Assembly: GCF_022539315.1 (NCBI RefSeq)
Contig: NC_066317.1
Coordinates: 49,766,435-49,830,434 of the forward strand
Source of the DNA: Serinus canaria
Taxonomy: Eukaryota; Chordata; Aves; Passeriformes; Fringillidae
Direction of reading: 5' to 3'
Length of the DNA: 64,000 nucleotides
The notes under the pieces were generated by a model that was not told where the DNA came from, did not search any database, and saw only the letters and a program-made list of their open reading frames with translations. The position numbers were made by a program, and so were the translations under genes. Positions 38,546 through 51,792 of this stretch are shown in pieces; position 1 is the stretch's first letter, and each line of letters opens with the position of its first letter.

Positions 38546-41500
38546 ATTACTTGGAAATTAGGTTTGTGAGTAAAAAGAAAGCTTTTGAAAACTTTCTCCA
38601 TCAGGAAATACTTATTTTTGTTTGTGGTTATTGAAATATTATGAATTATGTTAGTTATTAATTATTTATACTAATGAAATATTACATCATAGAATTAAAT
38701 TTCAATTTATTGAAGAAGGAGGTAGTAAATAAAATAAAAAGTCTTGATATTTACTGTGAAGACTGTTAGTCTTAACACCTTACTGTTAGTAGTCAGTAAG
38801 TAAAAGCACTGGTTTTGGTCATTCATCCTTTTTTTGTCAATATCATATTTGTTTATCACCAATATCATATTTGTTTATTTCCTCCAAATTTTGGAGGAAA
38901 GCAGACACTCCATTATTTGGAGGATTTCTTGGTTCATTAGGGGAATTTTGCCAATGGGGATGTCATAACAGTTTTCTCTCTTATCTAGTGACTATTGTCC
39001 TAAAAGGCCAGTCAAAAAGTTTGTCATTTTTGCATGACAGCAGTTGTAGATTTTAAGGTATTGCAAAAATGGTCACAATCTGTCCATCCTGTAAGAGTTC
39101 AAACGCTTTTTTTAGCAGTTTTTCTGGATTATGAAGGCATAACAAGATCTTTGGAGATCTTGTAAAGCTTTGGCAAGAAGATTATAAAGATATGAATTCA
39201 GAAAATCAGCTACATGTGGTATCTTAAAAATCACTGATCCTTCTGGTCTGCAGAGAACAGTCTTGCTAAATCTAAGGAGGTTTCCATTTGTGAAGCACTT
39301 CCAAAGAAGAGTCCAGATGGCTACTTAAAACTGTAATAGTAATATCTATGTTTAAAAATGTCCTTGTATGGACAGGAGTTGCTCTGGGTGCTTATTGCAG
39401 GGAAGAGTTTAAAAAGGTGTGTGAATTTGAGATGGTGACTATAAGGATAGCTGTTTCAGCTAAATGAAAAAAAAAAAAAAAACAAAAAACAATGGAAGGG
39501 CTCAAATACTAAAATTGAGGCAAATTGAGGCATTTCCACATAATTTTAGAATTTGCACATATTAAACTGGTATCCCTTTGGGATGAAAAGTATGTGAATT
39601 GAGTAGCAAGAAATGGGCTCTAAAATTGAATTAGTTTCTATGTGTCAGAAGTTGTGCATCTTAAGGAACATGATTGCCTCTATAAAGAAGAGATGATGTT
39701 ATGAATAGCTGTTAGAATTAAAATAAAGGTGAAAGCCTTGAATATAGACTGTACTTGCTCCTTACAGGCTTTGACTTTTATTTACGTGTTTATTTAGCCG
39801 TACCATCTTTATGTCATCTCATGATTTTTCATGAAGCAGCAAAAGTCAAGATCATAGCCCAGGCAGCTGCAGTGGCTTCAGCCTCTGTAGCTAACAAGGT
39901 GCTGATTTCTGAATGAGCTCCAAGCTGCAGAGAAGCCCTGCTGGAAGAGAGTTACTGTAGTTGTTCCAGCTGGAACTTTGCCTTTACTTGTCTTCTGTGT
40001 GTGTGGTGGGGGAGAGGAGGACATAACACAGAAAGCAGGTTTGTCTCTCTTGCTTGGCTACCTGTCAGGGTATTTGGGAAGACAGCAAGGAAGGTTTTGT
40101 GTGCAGTATTACCAGCTTGCTTTTGATGCTTGGTTTTGTCTTGTGTGCCTCAGATGTGAGACTCTTGCTTTCCTAGTATGTTGAGTGACAAGAAAAGAAG
40201 GCATGTGTCTGAAGGATGGAATATGGTCTGAATCACACTTTCTGTGATTCAGAAAGCTGAGCTCTGAATTGTGGAATAGCTGAAGAATTCAGGTCCTTCA
40301 GTATATTTCTAAAGCAGGAATGCAAATGACCTTTAAGTCAAGAAATCTACTTTCTACTAATAACTTTAGGCTGCTTTGTGTTAAATGTACATCTTTATGT
40401 AGAATTCAGATTCTTATATTGAACTTGCACATATTGTTTCTGAAGTACATAATTTGCATACATACAAATTATTTATAATGGCATGGTTAAAGCATGGATT
40501 GTTTCTTCCCTTTTAGCATGTTTCAGCACAAGTGAGAAATGTATATATAGTTGGAATTATGATTTTTTCTCTACTCTCTGTTGTCATGTTCTCTCTTTGT
40601 TTTTGAGGATTAAGAAATCTAAGCTTTTAATTTATATATTTGTGTTTGTGGCTGGTGACTTTGAACATCCCCTTACAGATTGCATCATCCTGTCTCAATT
40701 CACTGTGACCATACACTAAAGCCTTTTCTCATGGGACTGGGCAATAAAGAAGTGGGGAAGTGTAGACGCTGTGTTCTCTGTTCTGACCTACTTTCCTTAA
40801 GTCTTGCTAAGACCTGAAGATTCATTGGCTGCTATTATGTTGAAATTGATCAAAGCCAAGGATCTATCTAGAGTAAGAGCTTACTTGGGGTTACATGGGG
40901 AGACAGATGCTCCTGTGTTATTTAAACTTAATTTTTTTGAAGAACTCAGCTAAAAACCTTGGTAACTTTATCTCAGTTACAAATCTGTGCACCCCTCTAA
41001 TAATGGGAAAACTGGTCTTATTTCTAAGACCTTAATTTCACCCAATTGTAATATTGTGCAGTAGATACTATAATATGCTATTTCCTTCCACAGGATCACT
41101 GCCTCTTTCAGTGCATTGTCTGTTTAGTAATTTTAATTTCTTTACATGCTGTAGCCCATGCCTTTTTTGTAGCACACTGTTGAAAAGTGCCTTACATTCA
41201 AATTATTCATTCACTGATAATGAAATGTTCTTTGAGGAGCAATGAGGAATTTTTTTTTCGTCAGTTCCTGTAAGTTAAAGGAGCATGATTGTCTCCTCCA
41301 TGTGACCACACAGTTCTGAGAAGCAGAATGAAGGATTCAAATATCCATATATTTAGCATTCTGTGTTTTTCCAGTCTTTTATGGGTGGCTGGGAGGGAAT
41401 AGTTCTCTGTCAAACTCTACCTGCTCAAAATAGTGCTTTCATAGGTCTTGGCTGGAGTTCCAATTGCTCAGCAGTTCTGCAAATCAAACCCTAGAGCATA

Positions 41501-44500
41501 AAGTCAGATACTAGGAAATGAAAAATGTACAGTGAAATGACTGTATGTTAAGGCTTTGATTTACACTGAGCAGAAACTGGAAAAGGCAAAGATAAGAGCT
41601 AACTCTCCAGTATAGTATTCAGTCACTTCAATTATGTGATCCTCCTCATCTTTTTTTTTTGTATTTTGCAGCCCATAAAGGAAGGGAGCTTTCATCTTCA
41701 TGTGTCCTAGATCCATCCCATACAACAAGCAAAGCATGGGCCTGATGGTGCATAATCAAACAATATATAATTGTATTGATATTGCAAAATACATACACAT
41801 AACTGCTGAAGTGAGGATTCTGAATTGCTCCTGTAGTAAGTGAACAGAGAGATCTCTAAATTAAAGAAGTACCATCTAAGGTTGTAACTACCTTAGAGTG
41901 TTCATCAGGAATGCATTTTTTAAAGTAATCTCCTAGTTATTCCCACTTCTTATGTACTGGCTTTCATCATAGAGCCATCTCAAAGAACAGTTATTACATT
42001 TTCTTATAAAATAATGATGTGGAATAATACAGAGAGGGATGTATTCCAGCAGTATATCCAAACTACTCCACTGCAGGCAGGCTTTCTGCATGGCACTGAC
42101 TCGAGCTAGTCTAAGTGGCCCTTCATGTCTTTAGCTGTCTTCCTTCTTTGTAACCTCCAAAATTGTGGATGCCAGGTTGTCATTACAATTTTTTTTTTCA
42201 AAAATACAATGAATCATTTTCATTCTCTAATGGGGGAAAGAATTTTGCTTAATTAAGTGAAGAACTTAAAACTGATGATGTGACTACCTCACATACCATA
42301 ACAGATGAGCATGCAGCCACAGAGCTAACATGCACTGACCACTGGAATTCTAGCATCTCCTTGCTCATCAGGGCTTGAGTTAGCAACCTTCATGTTCTTT
42401 TAACAATATTTTTTGAGTGTGTAATTATATACTGTATGCTTCACTGTGGTTGTATTTTGGGACCTCATTAGAAGACTATAAGACAGAGTACCTATGTGGG
42501 TTTTGTACTGCAATCCACAGTATAGAACTGTCACTGGAAATCTATATTAAAAGGTTTTGGACTGTGATGAGGGATGTAGAGAAGCCTGATGAAAAATAAA
42601 TGGGGGCCCTAAGCTCAGGACATAGAGAAGGAGAGGAAATCAAGATAAACTTGTGTAAACTTAATATCATCAAAGCAATGTGCATTATTAGTCACTCTTT
42701 CTTAAACTCTTTAATATGTATAAAGGTCTTAATTTTTCATTAATATGGAAGACAGTTTTTTCCCATATTTCTGTTGCAGAAATTAACCCTCCTTAGTAGC
42801 TGGAAAGGCTGAAGTGTAATGCCTCCAAATAATGAGGAGAGGAAAGAAACTGTGAATGCTTCATTTGAATGGTTCTAGTTACTGGCTTTTACTCTCTCTG
42901 GAATAATTTGGTTGTTTGGAAGGAATCAAATACCATGGGGTAAGAATGAAGGAAAAGACTAAATCATGCTAAATTGTTTAGGGAATTTTCAGATCTTGCA
43001 GGAGTAGTGGAGTTGTCACAAACTTCGTGGTAACTTCCCCAAGGTAAATCTAAAGAGCAGTTGCAAATTAAATGGTAAATTCAAGGAACCATGTAAGGTC
43101 CTGTTTGGGAACTCTGATCAGAGATATTGTAATTAAAGATCAAGGATGTTCTGACTATGGGCAGGAGGACAAGAGTAGTTTTAGAAATATGAATAATCTT
43201 TTTATAAATTAGTGTTAGGGTGGTATGAAAGATAGCTGTTAAAAAGGAGACAAAAATGTGCATTTATAAACATACATATACATTTGTGTGTGTAAATATA
43301 TCTTTATATGTAATATAATGTTCTTGATTTGTTACATTTTATCACTGTTAGATATCTATCTGTCTCTCTGCATGCACACTCTTAAATATTGCATGTCTTC
43401 AAGATCTGGCAGCCAAAGACAAAAAAAGCAAATGCACCTTGATCTCATAATACACAGGAAGGAAACTGATGTGCAGTGAGAATACTCTGTTGATGTAGAA
43501 TTTCCAAAAGTGCTGTGTTCCCAACATATATCAGTGCTATTTCTGTACTTCAGAGTTCTGTACTTCTGTATTCTTTTTGCTTCAAAATAAACTGCAAACA
43601 TACATTTATATATTAAGGTATATACTTATGTGTGTATATGCATGTGTGAGTATGTAGAAACATAGTCTCTTGAACTCATGTCAGCAATTTTCCTTTTTCT
43701 CTGCTGTTGCTGTTGTCCAGTTAGTCCTCTACCAAAAAAAGAAAGAGATAAAAATGTGGATTCATATTTCTAATATGAAAGTAGTAGTTAACCTTTTATT
43801 TTCACTATTTATTTTATTTCAGTATTTTAAGTTAGTTAACTTTTTATTTTTATGTGAGGAGTATGGGTAAAGCTATAATTGTGGCTGCATTTTTTGATTT
43901 CATTTCTCTGAGATGTTTTCCTGATGCAAAGATTTTTTTTTTTAATCAACTTCATACATTGGGAGCTAATGTTAGATCCATGAAAGACAGTGCATGCAAA
44001 GACATGATAAAAACTCCTGAAACAGTAAATGTTGAGGAACACATGCAGCATCTCTAGAACTCCTGTGTTCAGATGAATTTTGGTTTGACTAAACCATTAA
44101 GAATGCCAGCCCTAGTGTTATTGGAACAAAGCCAAGTGGAAGGGAAAAAATAGAAAGAAAAATAATTATCATTTCTAGGTAGCAGAAAAGAATTTTTAGA
44201 AGTGCCATTCTGTGGAGAAAGTGTGTTCACTGAGAGTCACAAGGTTCAGCCTTTGATTACAAATTTATTTATGACTTGCATGCAGAAAGGTGCCCAAGTC
44301 TGTCTTTTCAAGAAAACATACCAAAAGTTAGGTGTCCAACAGCTCTGAAAATTTCACTTGTTCAGATATAGTTGCATGATTTTATACATGTATACTTCAG
44401 TGTTCCTTAGCCTTGATCTTTATTTCTGTGTCTGTAAGACAGTAGTGGTATGTTAGAAAAGATATGAGACTAATTTTGAATCTCCATGAATTTAATCCAA

Positions 44501-46015
44501 AATAGAATGGAAGAAATGTTAGTAAAGCCTGTCATGGGGCAGCTTTTGCCTGTGAAAAGACAATGCATAATAAAGAGGGCAGTTTTGTATACTGGGAGGC
44601 ACTTTATGGCTACATGGTTAAGGGATGTTTAAAAATAACAGTTAAATAATTTCATGATTTATATACAGATGACAGGTTTTCATAGGTTATGTCTTTTTCA
44701 GACAGGGGTGATAATGACAGCAACACTCCCACATTATAATAATTCACCCTTCAGGAAGGAACAACAGCTAATCAGAAAGCCAGTACTCATCTTAGTATTT
44801 TTAGCTTTCAGTTAACTGTGCTGTTTAGGGAATACTTTTGATCTATTATTATATCTATAAAGAATTTTTGGGGTTTTTTTAAAGCTCCTATTGTCAACTC
44901 ATTTTCAACTTTTCTAATTCATACAGATAGTATAACTATAGACATTTAAGTTGTATCTATATTTAAATTAAAAAAAAAAAACAACAAAACCCAACCCTCA
45001 TCTTTCTCTGTGCGTTTTTGAATCTTAAACTTTTCTTCCTTTGTCAGGAAGCATAGTGCAGTTCAGTGTATCTGAAACAATGAGCTTTCAGTGGGTAGAA
45101 GCAAGACAATTTTTATTCTGAAAAGATACTGCTTGCTTTTGCTGTCGATATTTTTTGTATAGTTCTTAAATAGCCCTATTGTCCTTCTGTGCACTCAAAG
45201 TGAATGAATTCATCTTTCAAAGTGGAGCACTTCTTTCTTCCCTGTACCAATTCCCACTTCTGTTTCTGAAGTAGAGAAGAAGACTGCACTCCTGAAAGCA
45301 TACAATTCTGAGCACTGAAAATTAGATTCTACTGCACCTGTCACTCACAAAGCCACATTTATGCCAAGTGTTGTGCAGTTACCCTAAGGAGTTTGTTTGG
45401 ACCATCATGGAAATAACTTCACTCTAATGTACCAATGAAATTGCTTAATTTGCCACCATATTCTGTTCTGAAAAGTCGATTCAAATTTCTTAACATTTCT
45501 GAAATACCTCACATTGGAATTCAGTATTGTAAGTTCTCATGCCCTTGCTGAATGTAAAGCATAATGAGTTATTCTTTAATGGGATTGTTCAGACACTGGG
45601 CACTTGTGCAAATTTTGGAGGGTTTGTGTTGCACCAAAATTCATATTAATGTACTTTGTTTCTAGAGTGCTTTCTTGATTCTGTATTGTTAAATGTAGTA
45701 CAACAAAGTTTGGTGTCTGTTTTCACAGACGTAAATATTTGTGTGTGATCTTCGTGTGGCAGGTTGCTTCCATGCAGCTTGCTCTATTTTGCTCCAAGGA
45801 AAGGAGGTGCAACCAGCTGTTTGAAGGCATAAGAGTCTGAAAGGAATATAGAATAAATATTTTCAAGAAGGAACATTATGGAATAAGTAGGCGAATAAAA
45901 TTTAGTTAGTGTTTCTTTCCTCCTTATGTTATGTAATGAATTTCTCAGTTGTCGGGCAAAAAATTGAAAATTCTCAGTTATCAGGTGGCAATATGCATAT
46001 ACAGAAGGACTTCCT

Positions 46016-46069
46016 TTTTTTACAACCAGTAAAAAATACTGGTTGTAAAAAATCCCAAAGTATTTGGGA
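46016..46069. repeat. Two adjacent perfect hairpins
   Basis: The first has a 16-bp stem: TTTTTTACAACCAGTA at 46016-46031 against TACTGGTTGTAAAAAA at 46037-46052, with an A5 loop. The second starts at the very next base: TCCCAAA at 46053-46059 against TTTGGGA at 46063-46069, with loop GTA. Both are perfect. No repeat family was recognised. Confidence 0.9.
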
Positions 46070-48656
46070 AATTAATGAAGTAAGGTCCTGTGGAGACCTC
46101 AAAGCATGTTGTTGTTGTTGTTGGGCTTTTTAATTCTTTGAGAATGTGTCTGTCAGTGGCTAGTAAGTATAATTTTCTTTGCTGCAACTGTTGTTTGGGG
46201 ACTTTTAAGTGCTTAGATTGCTGGAAGCATTTTTGGGAAGATCAGCACGTACCTTTTCTTATTTGCATTACTTTTATGACCATCACCAGTAGGAAGTGCC
46301 TAAAGGGAAGCTACTCTACAGGGGAACTTTGATCTGGCTCAATAAGGTAGTTATTATTCTGGTTGTCTTTGTTAATCATTTACCTTCAGTGAACTTTAAT
46401 CTGGACCTAGAAGTGTATTGAGCACCTTTTAACCATAGCTTCTGGTGGTTTTTCAGCTGTCATTTAATAAACAAAGAATGCATTGCACTGTGCAGGTTCA
46501 AGGATGGGGTTATTACCTCTCATTTGAAAATCAGGATTTCTCAAGGCAAATTATTTCAATTTGAAATACTTGAATCAAGAAATGAAGCTTGCAACCAATT
46601 TATATCTCAGAAGCATAAACCATTTAATTCTACGAGGGTAATGGTTTTGGGTTGTTTTGGTTAGGTTTCTTTTTCTTCATTTCACTGATAGAAATTAAGG
46701 TTTTTTTATTTTTCTGTCCTTTTCTTTCTTACTATTTCATGCTCCTCTTTTTCTCACTGGTGATGTCAAGTTAAGAATGCTTCACTGCTACAGAGGATGC
46801 TGTCAAATTCACATTCTAAAGGAGGTTTTTTCTGCCCACTCTTTTCCCATAGAGGGTGAATTAGGGTCTGTGTAGGCTTAACAGAATTCTCTGCTCTCTT
46901 CTGAGGCAGGTGTGTCAGTATGAAACGCCTTGATTTAAAGGCAAATTGAGTGGGGGCTGAAGATGAGGGGAGAGAATAAAAATATTTAGTTTACAGAATA
47001 AGAGGGTAGAAGACAAAGGGAAATATTTAAAAATATTTCTATTTTTTTTCCTATTTTCTAAAATAAATTATCTGAGGAGTGGCCAGGATAGGTTAGTTAT
47101 TGAAAAGCTTCTATATTTTATAAAGGTTTGTGTTGAAATTCACACCTAGTTCCCCACTGCTACTGTCAAAGGTAATGGCATGTAGAAACACCCAAAAATT
47201 CCTAATAAGAAGTCTGGCAAGGAAACATTAGCTAACCTATCTCACAGTATATTTAAATCATAGGAATTCTGTCATTCTAAAAATCTCATCTTTTAATGGA
47301 TGTCCTTATGCTTTTTGGGGCATTATTCTCTTCAGTGCCTGGTGTGATACAATTGATACTTCTGCTTGTGCATAAACACACACCCTTATGTGTCTTCTGT
47401 CAGATTTAGCCTTAGCAATCCTGGCTACAATGATAGTTTTATTTGCTTATACCTGAAATAGGGAAATAAAATTAAAAGTTTTGTGAAGTATGTTCTCCAT
47501 GTAGGTCTTAGTGCTCAAAAATTTGTGAATCTTACAAAGAGAAACTTGTCATTGATGCAGGTTTAAATGTGTATTAATTAGAGAAATAATCCTCTCTTCA
47601 GAGGCAGGCAACTCTGAAGTTTTTACCCTTCAGTGCTTTTATTTTGATCAGTCTGTACCCAACTACTTGTTATGTGAGAGGTAACAGTGAACATGCAAAT
47701 GGTAAGATATGTCAATTTGGCTCTTTGCTTGGGTGATATAGCTTGGTTTTGTTTCTGATTTATTTACTATTCTCAAGAAGTATGCTAATATTTCCTGAAA
47801 TTAAACTTGTGGAAGTGACTGCATAAGATGAACATGTAAATAAATTTAATGAAGGAAATGCTGATGGTATTCCAAGTAGATAGGAAATAATGTATATATT
47901 CATCTGATTTTGCAAAATCCATACATTTTGAGAGGCCCTCACAGGAGCTCAGTGTGAACTCACATTTTATTTCCCAGTTCTGGCTATACAAAAGGTACAT
48001 TTTTAGTACATTTTTTCATGCATTAAAAAAACCCCAAACAATTTCACTTGTTTCACTTGTTCATTTAAGATAAAAATACTTTCTTATAACTGAATCACAA
48101 CTAACTCTTTTAGCTGCTGTATAGGACCTTTTTTCAAAGACATGTTTAGTTCATGTTCTACATCAGAAGCATGAGGAACCAAAGGTTTAAGAAAGAATTC
48201 TACACACATTCAGTTAAAACAAATTGTTAAAACAGCAGTCTTAAAGCAAGAAAAACTGCTGTCAGTTAGAAGGATTTAGATTTATAAAGTTTATTTAAAC
48301 ACTAAAGCATGATTTAAGCTAGATCCTTCCAGAAGTTTGCATTCAAATTTTAATGCAATCTATTGTTTACACTATTTTTTAAAATTCTTTCCTTTATTAA
48401 TAGTTTGAGCATGCATTTTTACTTCCACCAACAATCAAGTAAGGTCATTCTAGCAGTTGGAGACTTATTGGTTGGACAAAATTTAGTGGAGGTTTTGTTT
48501 ATCCATTAATAAATTAGAAGTGGCTTATGTGTTATGGCAAAGATGTCTGTTACTGATCTTGTTTTGTTTGGACCATGATGAAACAATTTTTCTTTACATG
48601 TTTTATTCTTGAATGATACCTTCATTATACCTAAACCTTTATTTTCTTTTTCCTAG

Positions 48657-48772
48657 GACTTTAAGACAGGATTTGGTATCACTTTAATCCCTATGAATGT
48701 AGCAAATGTAAAACAAGTGGATCGGGCTGCAAAGCAATCTTTTGAAATAATTACTCCTTATAAAAGCTTTAG
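48657..48772 (+). CDS. ARAP2: ARAP2 exon, central PH2
   Basis: A 116-nt exon opening DFKTGFGITLIPMNVANVKQ and running through SFEIITPYKSF. It encodes the middle strands of PH2 and is very close to the mammalian sequence. The acceptor has a good pyrimidine tract (TTTTCTTTTTCCTAG); the donor is GTAAGA. The last two bases (AG) join C of the next exon as Ser. It sits after the 24-kb intron, which helps explain why PH2 is easy to miss by local inspection. Confidence 0.96.
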
Positions 48773-49948
48773 GTAAGAACCTGAGTATTTACTTCACAGA
48801 ATATGCAATTAACTAAGGCACTAAAGAAACGCTGGTTTCATACTGCAGCACCATGCCTAGTTTGGATGAAAAGATAATGTTTTTATTAAGGATGTTCAGC
48901 AATGTTTAGAAAAATGGGAGGATTTTCTTTGATTTGTTTAGTTGTGTGCTTCATCTGTTAGCTCTTGACTAGGCATATTATGCCCACAGGTTTGTACTTT
49001 TATGTAGCCTTCTTTGTTCGTTCTGTGCGAGGGCAAAAGGAGAAGAAAAGAGAAATGAATTCCTCCACTTTCATAAATTGGCTTCATCCTAAAGAATAAT
49101 GAACTTCAATAGTGAAATAATGCTGCATCCATTTAGTCTTATGCATTTTATTTGAAAAGAATCTTTCATGTGCAATCCCTTGTAGAAATCCTTGGCTGAA
49201 AGTAGTTTAAAGTTTCACTTTGTCGGATTGCTGAGACTTGTAATGATTTTTAAGAAAATGAAAGTACATGCTAATAAAAGCCTTTTGTTAAGTGTTGTAG
49301 TGTTTCTTAACTGAAATGTTGTAATGAAAGGAGGAAATTTCTTTGTTCTCCTGGGATTGTTGAATGTTAGGAAATACTTTCACTCTCAGTCAGCTAGCAG
49401 GTAAAATAGTCTTGATCAGCAATTTGGATCTGTTGCTACTTTATAGATAGCTAGTTCTTTGATTTTTTTCTTAAGACATGGCATGTTGATCTTTTTTACT
49501 ATTTAATTTTTAAAAAGATAAATTGAAATGAAAAGCAAGTACTTTTTTAATTCTCAGTAGTTTTTTTAATTCCCAGTCTTTTTTAAATTCTCATTAATTT
49601 CTTCAGGTTTCCTTATGTCATTTTATGCTTTTGTTAAAGTTCAGTGTTTAAGTTTGGTAATTGCTAACATAAAAGGATTAAAATTAACTCAGGGATGTTA
49701 CATGAATGTTACAAAAGATACGTAATTTATACTAGTAGTGTTTGTGTTGAAAACAATGCTAAAACAGAGAGAGTTAATTGAATTTAAAAATACAAAATAA
49801 TACATTCCATCTTAGGATTTATATCTGTGTGGAGGAAGATTTTTGACCGTGATTTTGGGTGTAAATGTAATAAATAAGGAGGCTACAGACCATGTTTAAT
49901 TGGGCTTTAAAATAAAGATCAATAACACAGAAAAGTCAATTGTTTCAG
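48773..49948 (+). other. ARAP2 intron
   Basis: A 1.2-kb phase-2 intron. It is T-rich with imperfect TTTTTTAATTC-type repeats around 49545-49600. I see nothing else in it. Confidence 0.75.
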
Positions 49949-50148
49949 CTTTACAGCAGAGTCAGAAAGAGAGAAACAAGACTGGATTGAAGCACTCCAG
50001 CAATCAATAGCAGAAACTCTATCTGATTATGAAGTAGCTGAGAAGATTTGGTTCAATGAGTCCAACAGGAGCTGCGCTGACTGTAAAGCTCCTGGTCCTG
50101 ACTGGGCATCCATCAATCTCTGTGTTGTCATTTGTAAGAAGTGTGCAG
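49949..50148 (+). CDS. ARAP2: ARAP2 exon, end of PH2 and Arf GAP zinc finger
   Basis: A 200-nt exon. It starts with the last strand and C-terminal helix of PH2 (FTAESEREKQDWIEALQQSI, Trp present). After a short helix (AETLSDYEVAEKIWFNE) comes the Arf GAP zinc finger. The four zinc ligands are Cys at 50073, 50082, 50133 and 50142 (codon starts), in the exact C-x2-C-x16-C-x2-C spacing of Arf GAPs. The intervening WASINLCVVI is the usual hydrophobic core. The GAP works on Arf6 at the plasma membrane and endosomes (family knowledge). The donor GTAGAG leaves one base of a Gly codon. Confidence 0.97.
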
Positions 50149-50837
50149 GTAGAGTAATTAAGGACAAGCTATGTGGGTTCTACAAAATGTCATATTTGCA
50201 TATCTATGTATGTCCTTGAACTGGCTTTTTTTTTCTTTTTTAAATTTTTGAAGTGTTATTCTCGTAGAAGTTTTGAGAAACAAAATGTGAGCATAACTTT
50301 TAATACCAAGGTGACTCTCAGGTGAAACATCCTTCACAATTAGTGGAAATTAAGACAGACTAACACTTCATGGGAAAGGAATGGCTTTTGCAAGGCTAGA
50401 TGCCAAAGAATAGCAATTTTCAGTATATCAGTTTTGGGTATTAATTTTTTACATCTGCACATATTTCACTGCCAATAGGGATAGCTTTTTTAGATACTAC
50501 TCAAAATATAGTTGTCATGTTTTATATTGAAATATATGGTTGAGCTGTAGATTCAAGGAAATAATTTATCATCCTAGGCTTTCTTTTAAACCAAAGTGTC
50601 CCAGAAATAGTCTACATGAGCCTACTTTTTTTATTCATTATTATCAAATGAAATTAACTTTTTTTAAAAAAATATGTATTTTTGATACTTTTGTTTAAAT
50701 TATTCAAATGTCAAACCAAATCTTTTTTAAAAATAGAAAGTAGAGGGAATCTGGCTTGATCACATTTTTTTTGGTATCTAAGTATAAGAGAAACCCTGTT
50801 TAAGTGCCTTAGTTAAGTAATGCTCTTGGATTTTCAG
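50149..50837 (+). other. ARAP2 intron
   Basis: A 689-bp intron directly between the zinc finger and the catalytic arginine. It is AT-rich; no repeat or exon is seen. Confidence 0.8.
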
Positions 50838-50923
50838 GACAACACAGATCTTTAGGACCAAGAGATTCAAAGGTCCGGAGTCTTAAAATGGATGCAAGCA
50901 TTTGGAGCAATGAACTCATTGAG
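50838..50923 (+). CDS. ARAP2: ARAP2 exon, Arf GAP catalytic arginine segment
   Basis: An 86-nt exon reading GQHRSLGPRDSKVRSLKMDA followed by SIWSNELIE. The Arg of QHR (AGA at 50846-50848) is the conserved arginine finger of Arf GAPs, so the domain looks catalytically competent. VRSLKMD and the W after it belong to the conserved core helix. The acceptor is GGATTTTCAG and the donor GTATGT. The exon ends on a complete codon. Confidence 0.97.
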
Positions 50924-51609
50924 GTATGTTGTGATATTCTAAATCTTTTTTCCATCTTGAAGCCTACTGCATGAAAGGGAGGTATTTACTGCTTTATTCA
51001 CAAGAAAACTGAACATACAACTGCTTAAAAATATGGGGCTGTTACAGTAAAATTGACGTTTCTGTGCATCATGTATCTCTGTGTAATTCCAAATATTTGT
51101 TTTACTAACAAAATGTACAGTTTCTCTTCGTGTTTCTCCAAGTACCTAATATTTTGGGGGGAAAAGAAATAAAATGCATTTGGAGAGCGCTCAAGATGAA
51201 GAAAGGGGAAAAGAGAGAAAACTTGTCACTACCAGCTTAGCTGCTTGGGATGTTAAAAAGTGGTGGTGGTGGTAAAAAAGTGGTCCTGATAGAGAGGGTT
51301 GGAGCCATCAGTGTTTTCTTTAAAACACATGCTACTCTTCTCTGAACTTGAACTAATATTTTATAATATATAATGAAGTGTTATGACTGATTAACCTTGT
51401 AAAGTTTGGCTACTATTGATGAATAATAAAGCTGCTAGCTTTATTATTCATTTGTAGATGACCATAGGCAGTGACTGAGAGAGCCTGCTGTCTCCTGAAG
51501 GAAATTTTCTTTAATAACTTTTTCAACTTTTAGCAACTGAACTCTGTTTAGAGGCTAGCTTCATATCCTTCATACTAATTTGCTAATTTATTCCCTGCAT
51601 CTCATCCAG
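50924..51609 (+). other. ARAP2 intron with a strong hairpin
   Basis: A 686-bp phase-0 intron inside the Arf GAP domain. It holds a short GTG repeat near 51262 and a perfect hairpin at 51419-51451, annotated separately. Confidence 0.8.
51419..51451. repeat. Perfect 15-bp hairpin, 3-nt loop
   Basis: ATGAATAATAAAGCT (51419-51433), loop GCT, then the exact complement AGCTTTATTATTCAT (51437-51451). It lies about 160 bp upstream of the acceptor of the next Arf GAP exon. The left arm contains AATAAA. Confidence 0.9.
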
Positions 51610-51792
51610 CTCTTTATTGTCATTGGAAATAAGAGGGCAAACAGTTTTTGGGCTGGAAATCTTCCTCCAGATGAAGAATTGCATATTGATGACCCTGCAG
51701 AAAAAAGGATAGCATTCATTACACAAAAATACAAAGAGGGAAAATTCAGAAAAACACCTTTCCACTACAAAACCAAGGAACAGTTGAATAAG
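51610..51792 (+). CDS. ARAP2: ARAP2 exon, C-terminal half of Arf GAP domain
   Basis: A 183-nt exon, exactly 61 codons. It starts LFIVIGNKRANSFWAGNLPP, the helix with the N-x2-A-N-x-F/Y-W pattern of Arf GAPs. It continues into EKRIAFITQKYKEGKFRK, the conserved lysine-rich helix near the domain end. The last residues HYKTKEQLNK lead to the ankyrin repeats. The acceptor is TCTCATCCAG and the donor GTAATA. The stretch PDEELHIDDPAEKR is acidic and less conserved than the rest. Confidence 0.97.

Larger units (their letters stand above)
24424..48656 (+). other. Large 24-kb ARAP2 intron splitting PH2
   Basis: A phase-0 intron between CKNEQ and DFKTG of PH2. Annotated within it are an ERV LTR (25500-25915), a CR1 3' tail (28908-29034), a CR1 reverse-transcriptase fragment (30899-31690), a duplication (38152-38315), tandem pieces near 38510 and 38848, and hairpins at 26040, 31787, 39142 and 46016. 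A cryptic-exon candidate lies at 37796-37900. A purine-rich plus-strand stretch spans about 29420-29735. The stretches in between are plain AT-rich intron. No second gene was found on either strand. Confidence 0.85.

Noticed and set aside
46016..46052. MicroRNA precursor at the perfect hairpin
   Set aside because: The stem is only 16 bp with a 5-nt loop, well short of the usual 30 or so paired bases, and is flanked by an A/T-run.
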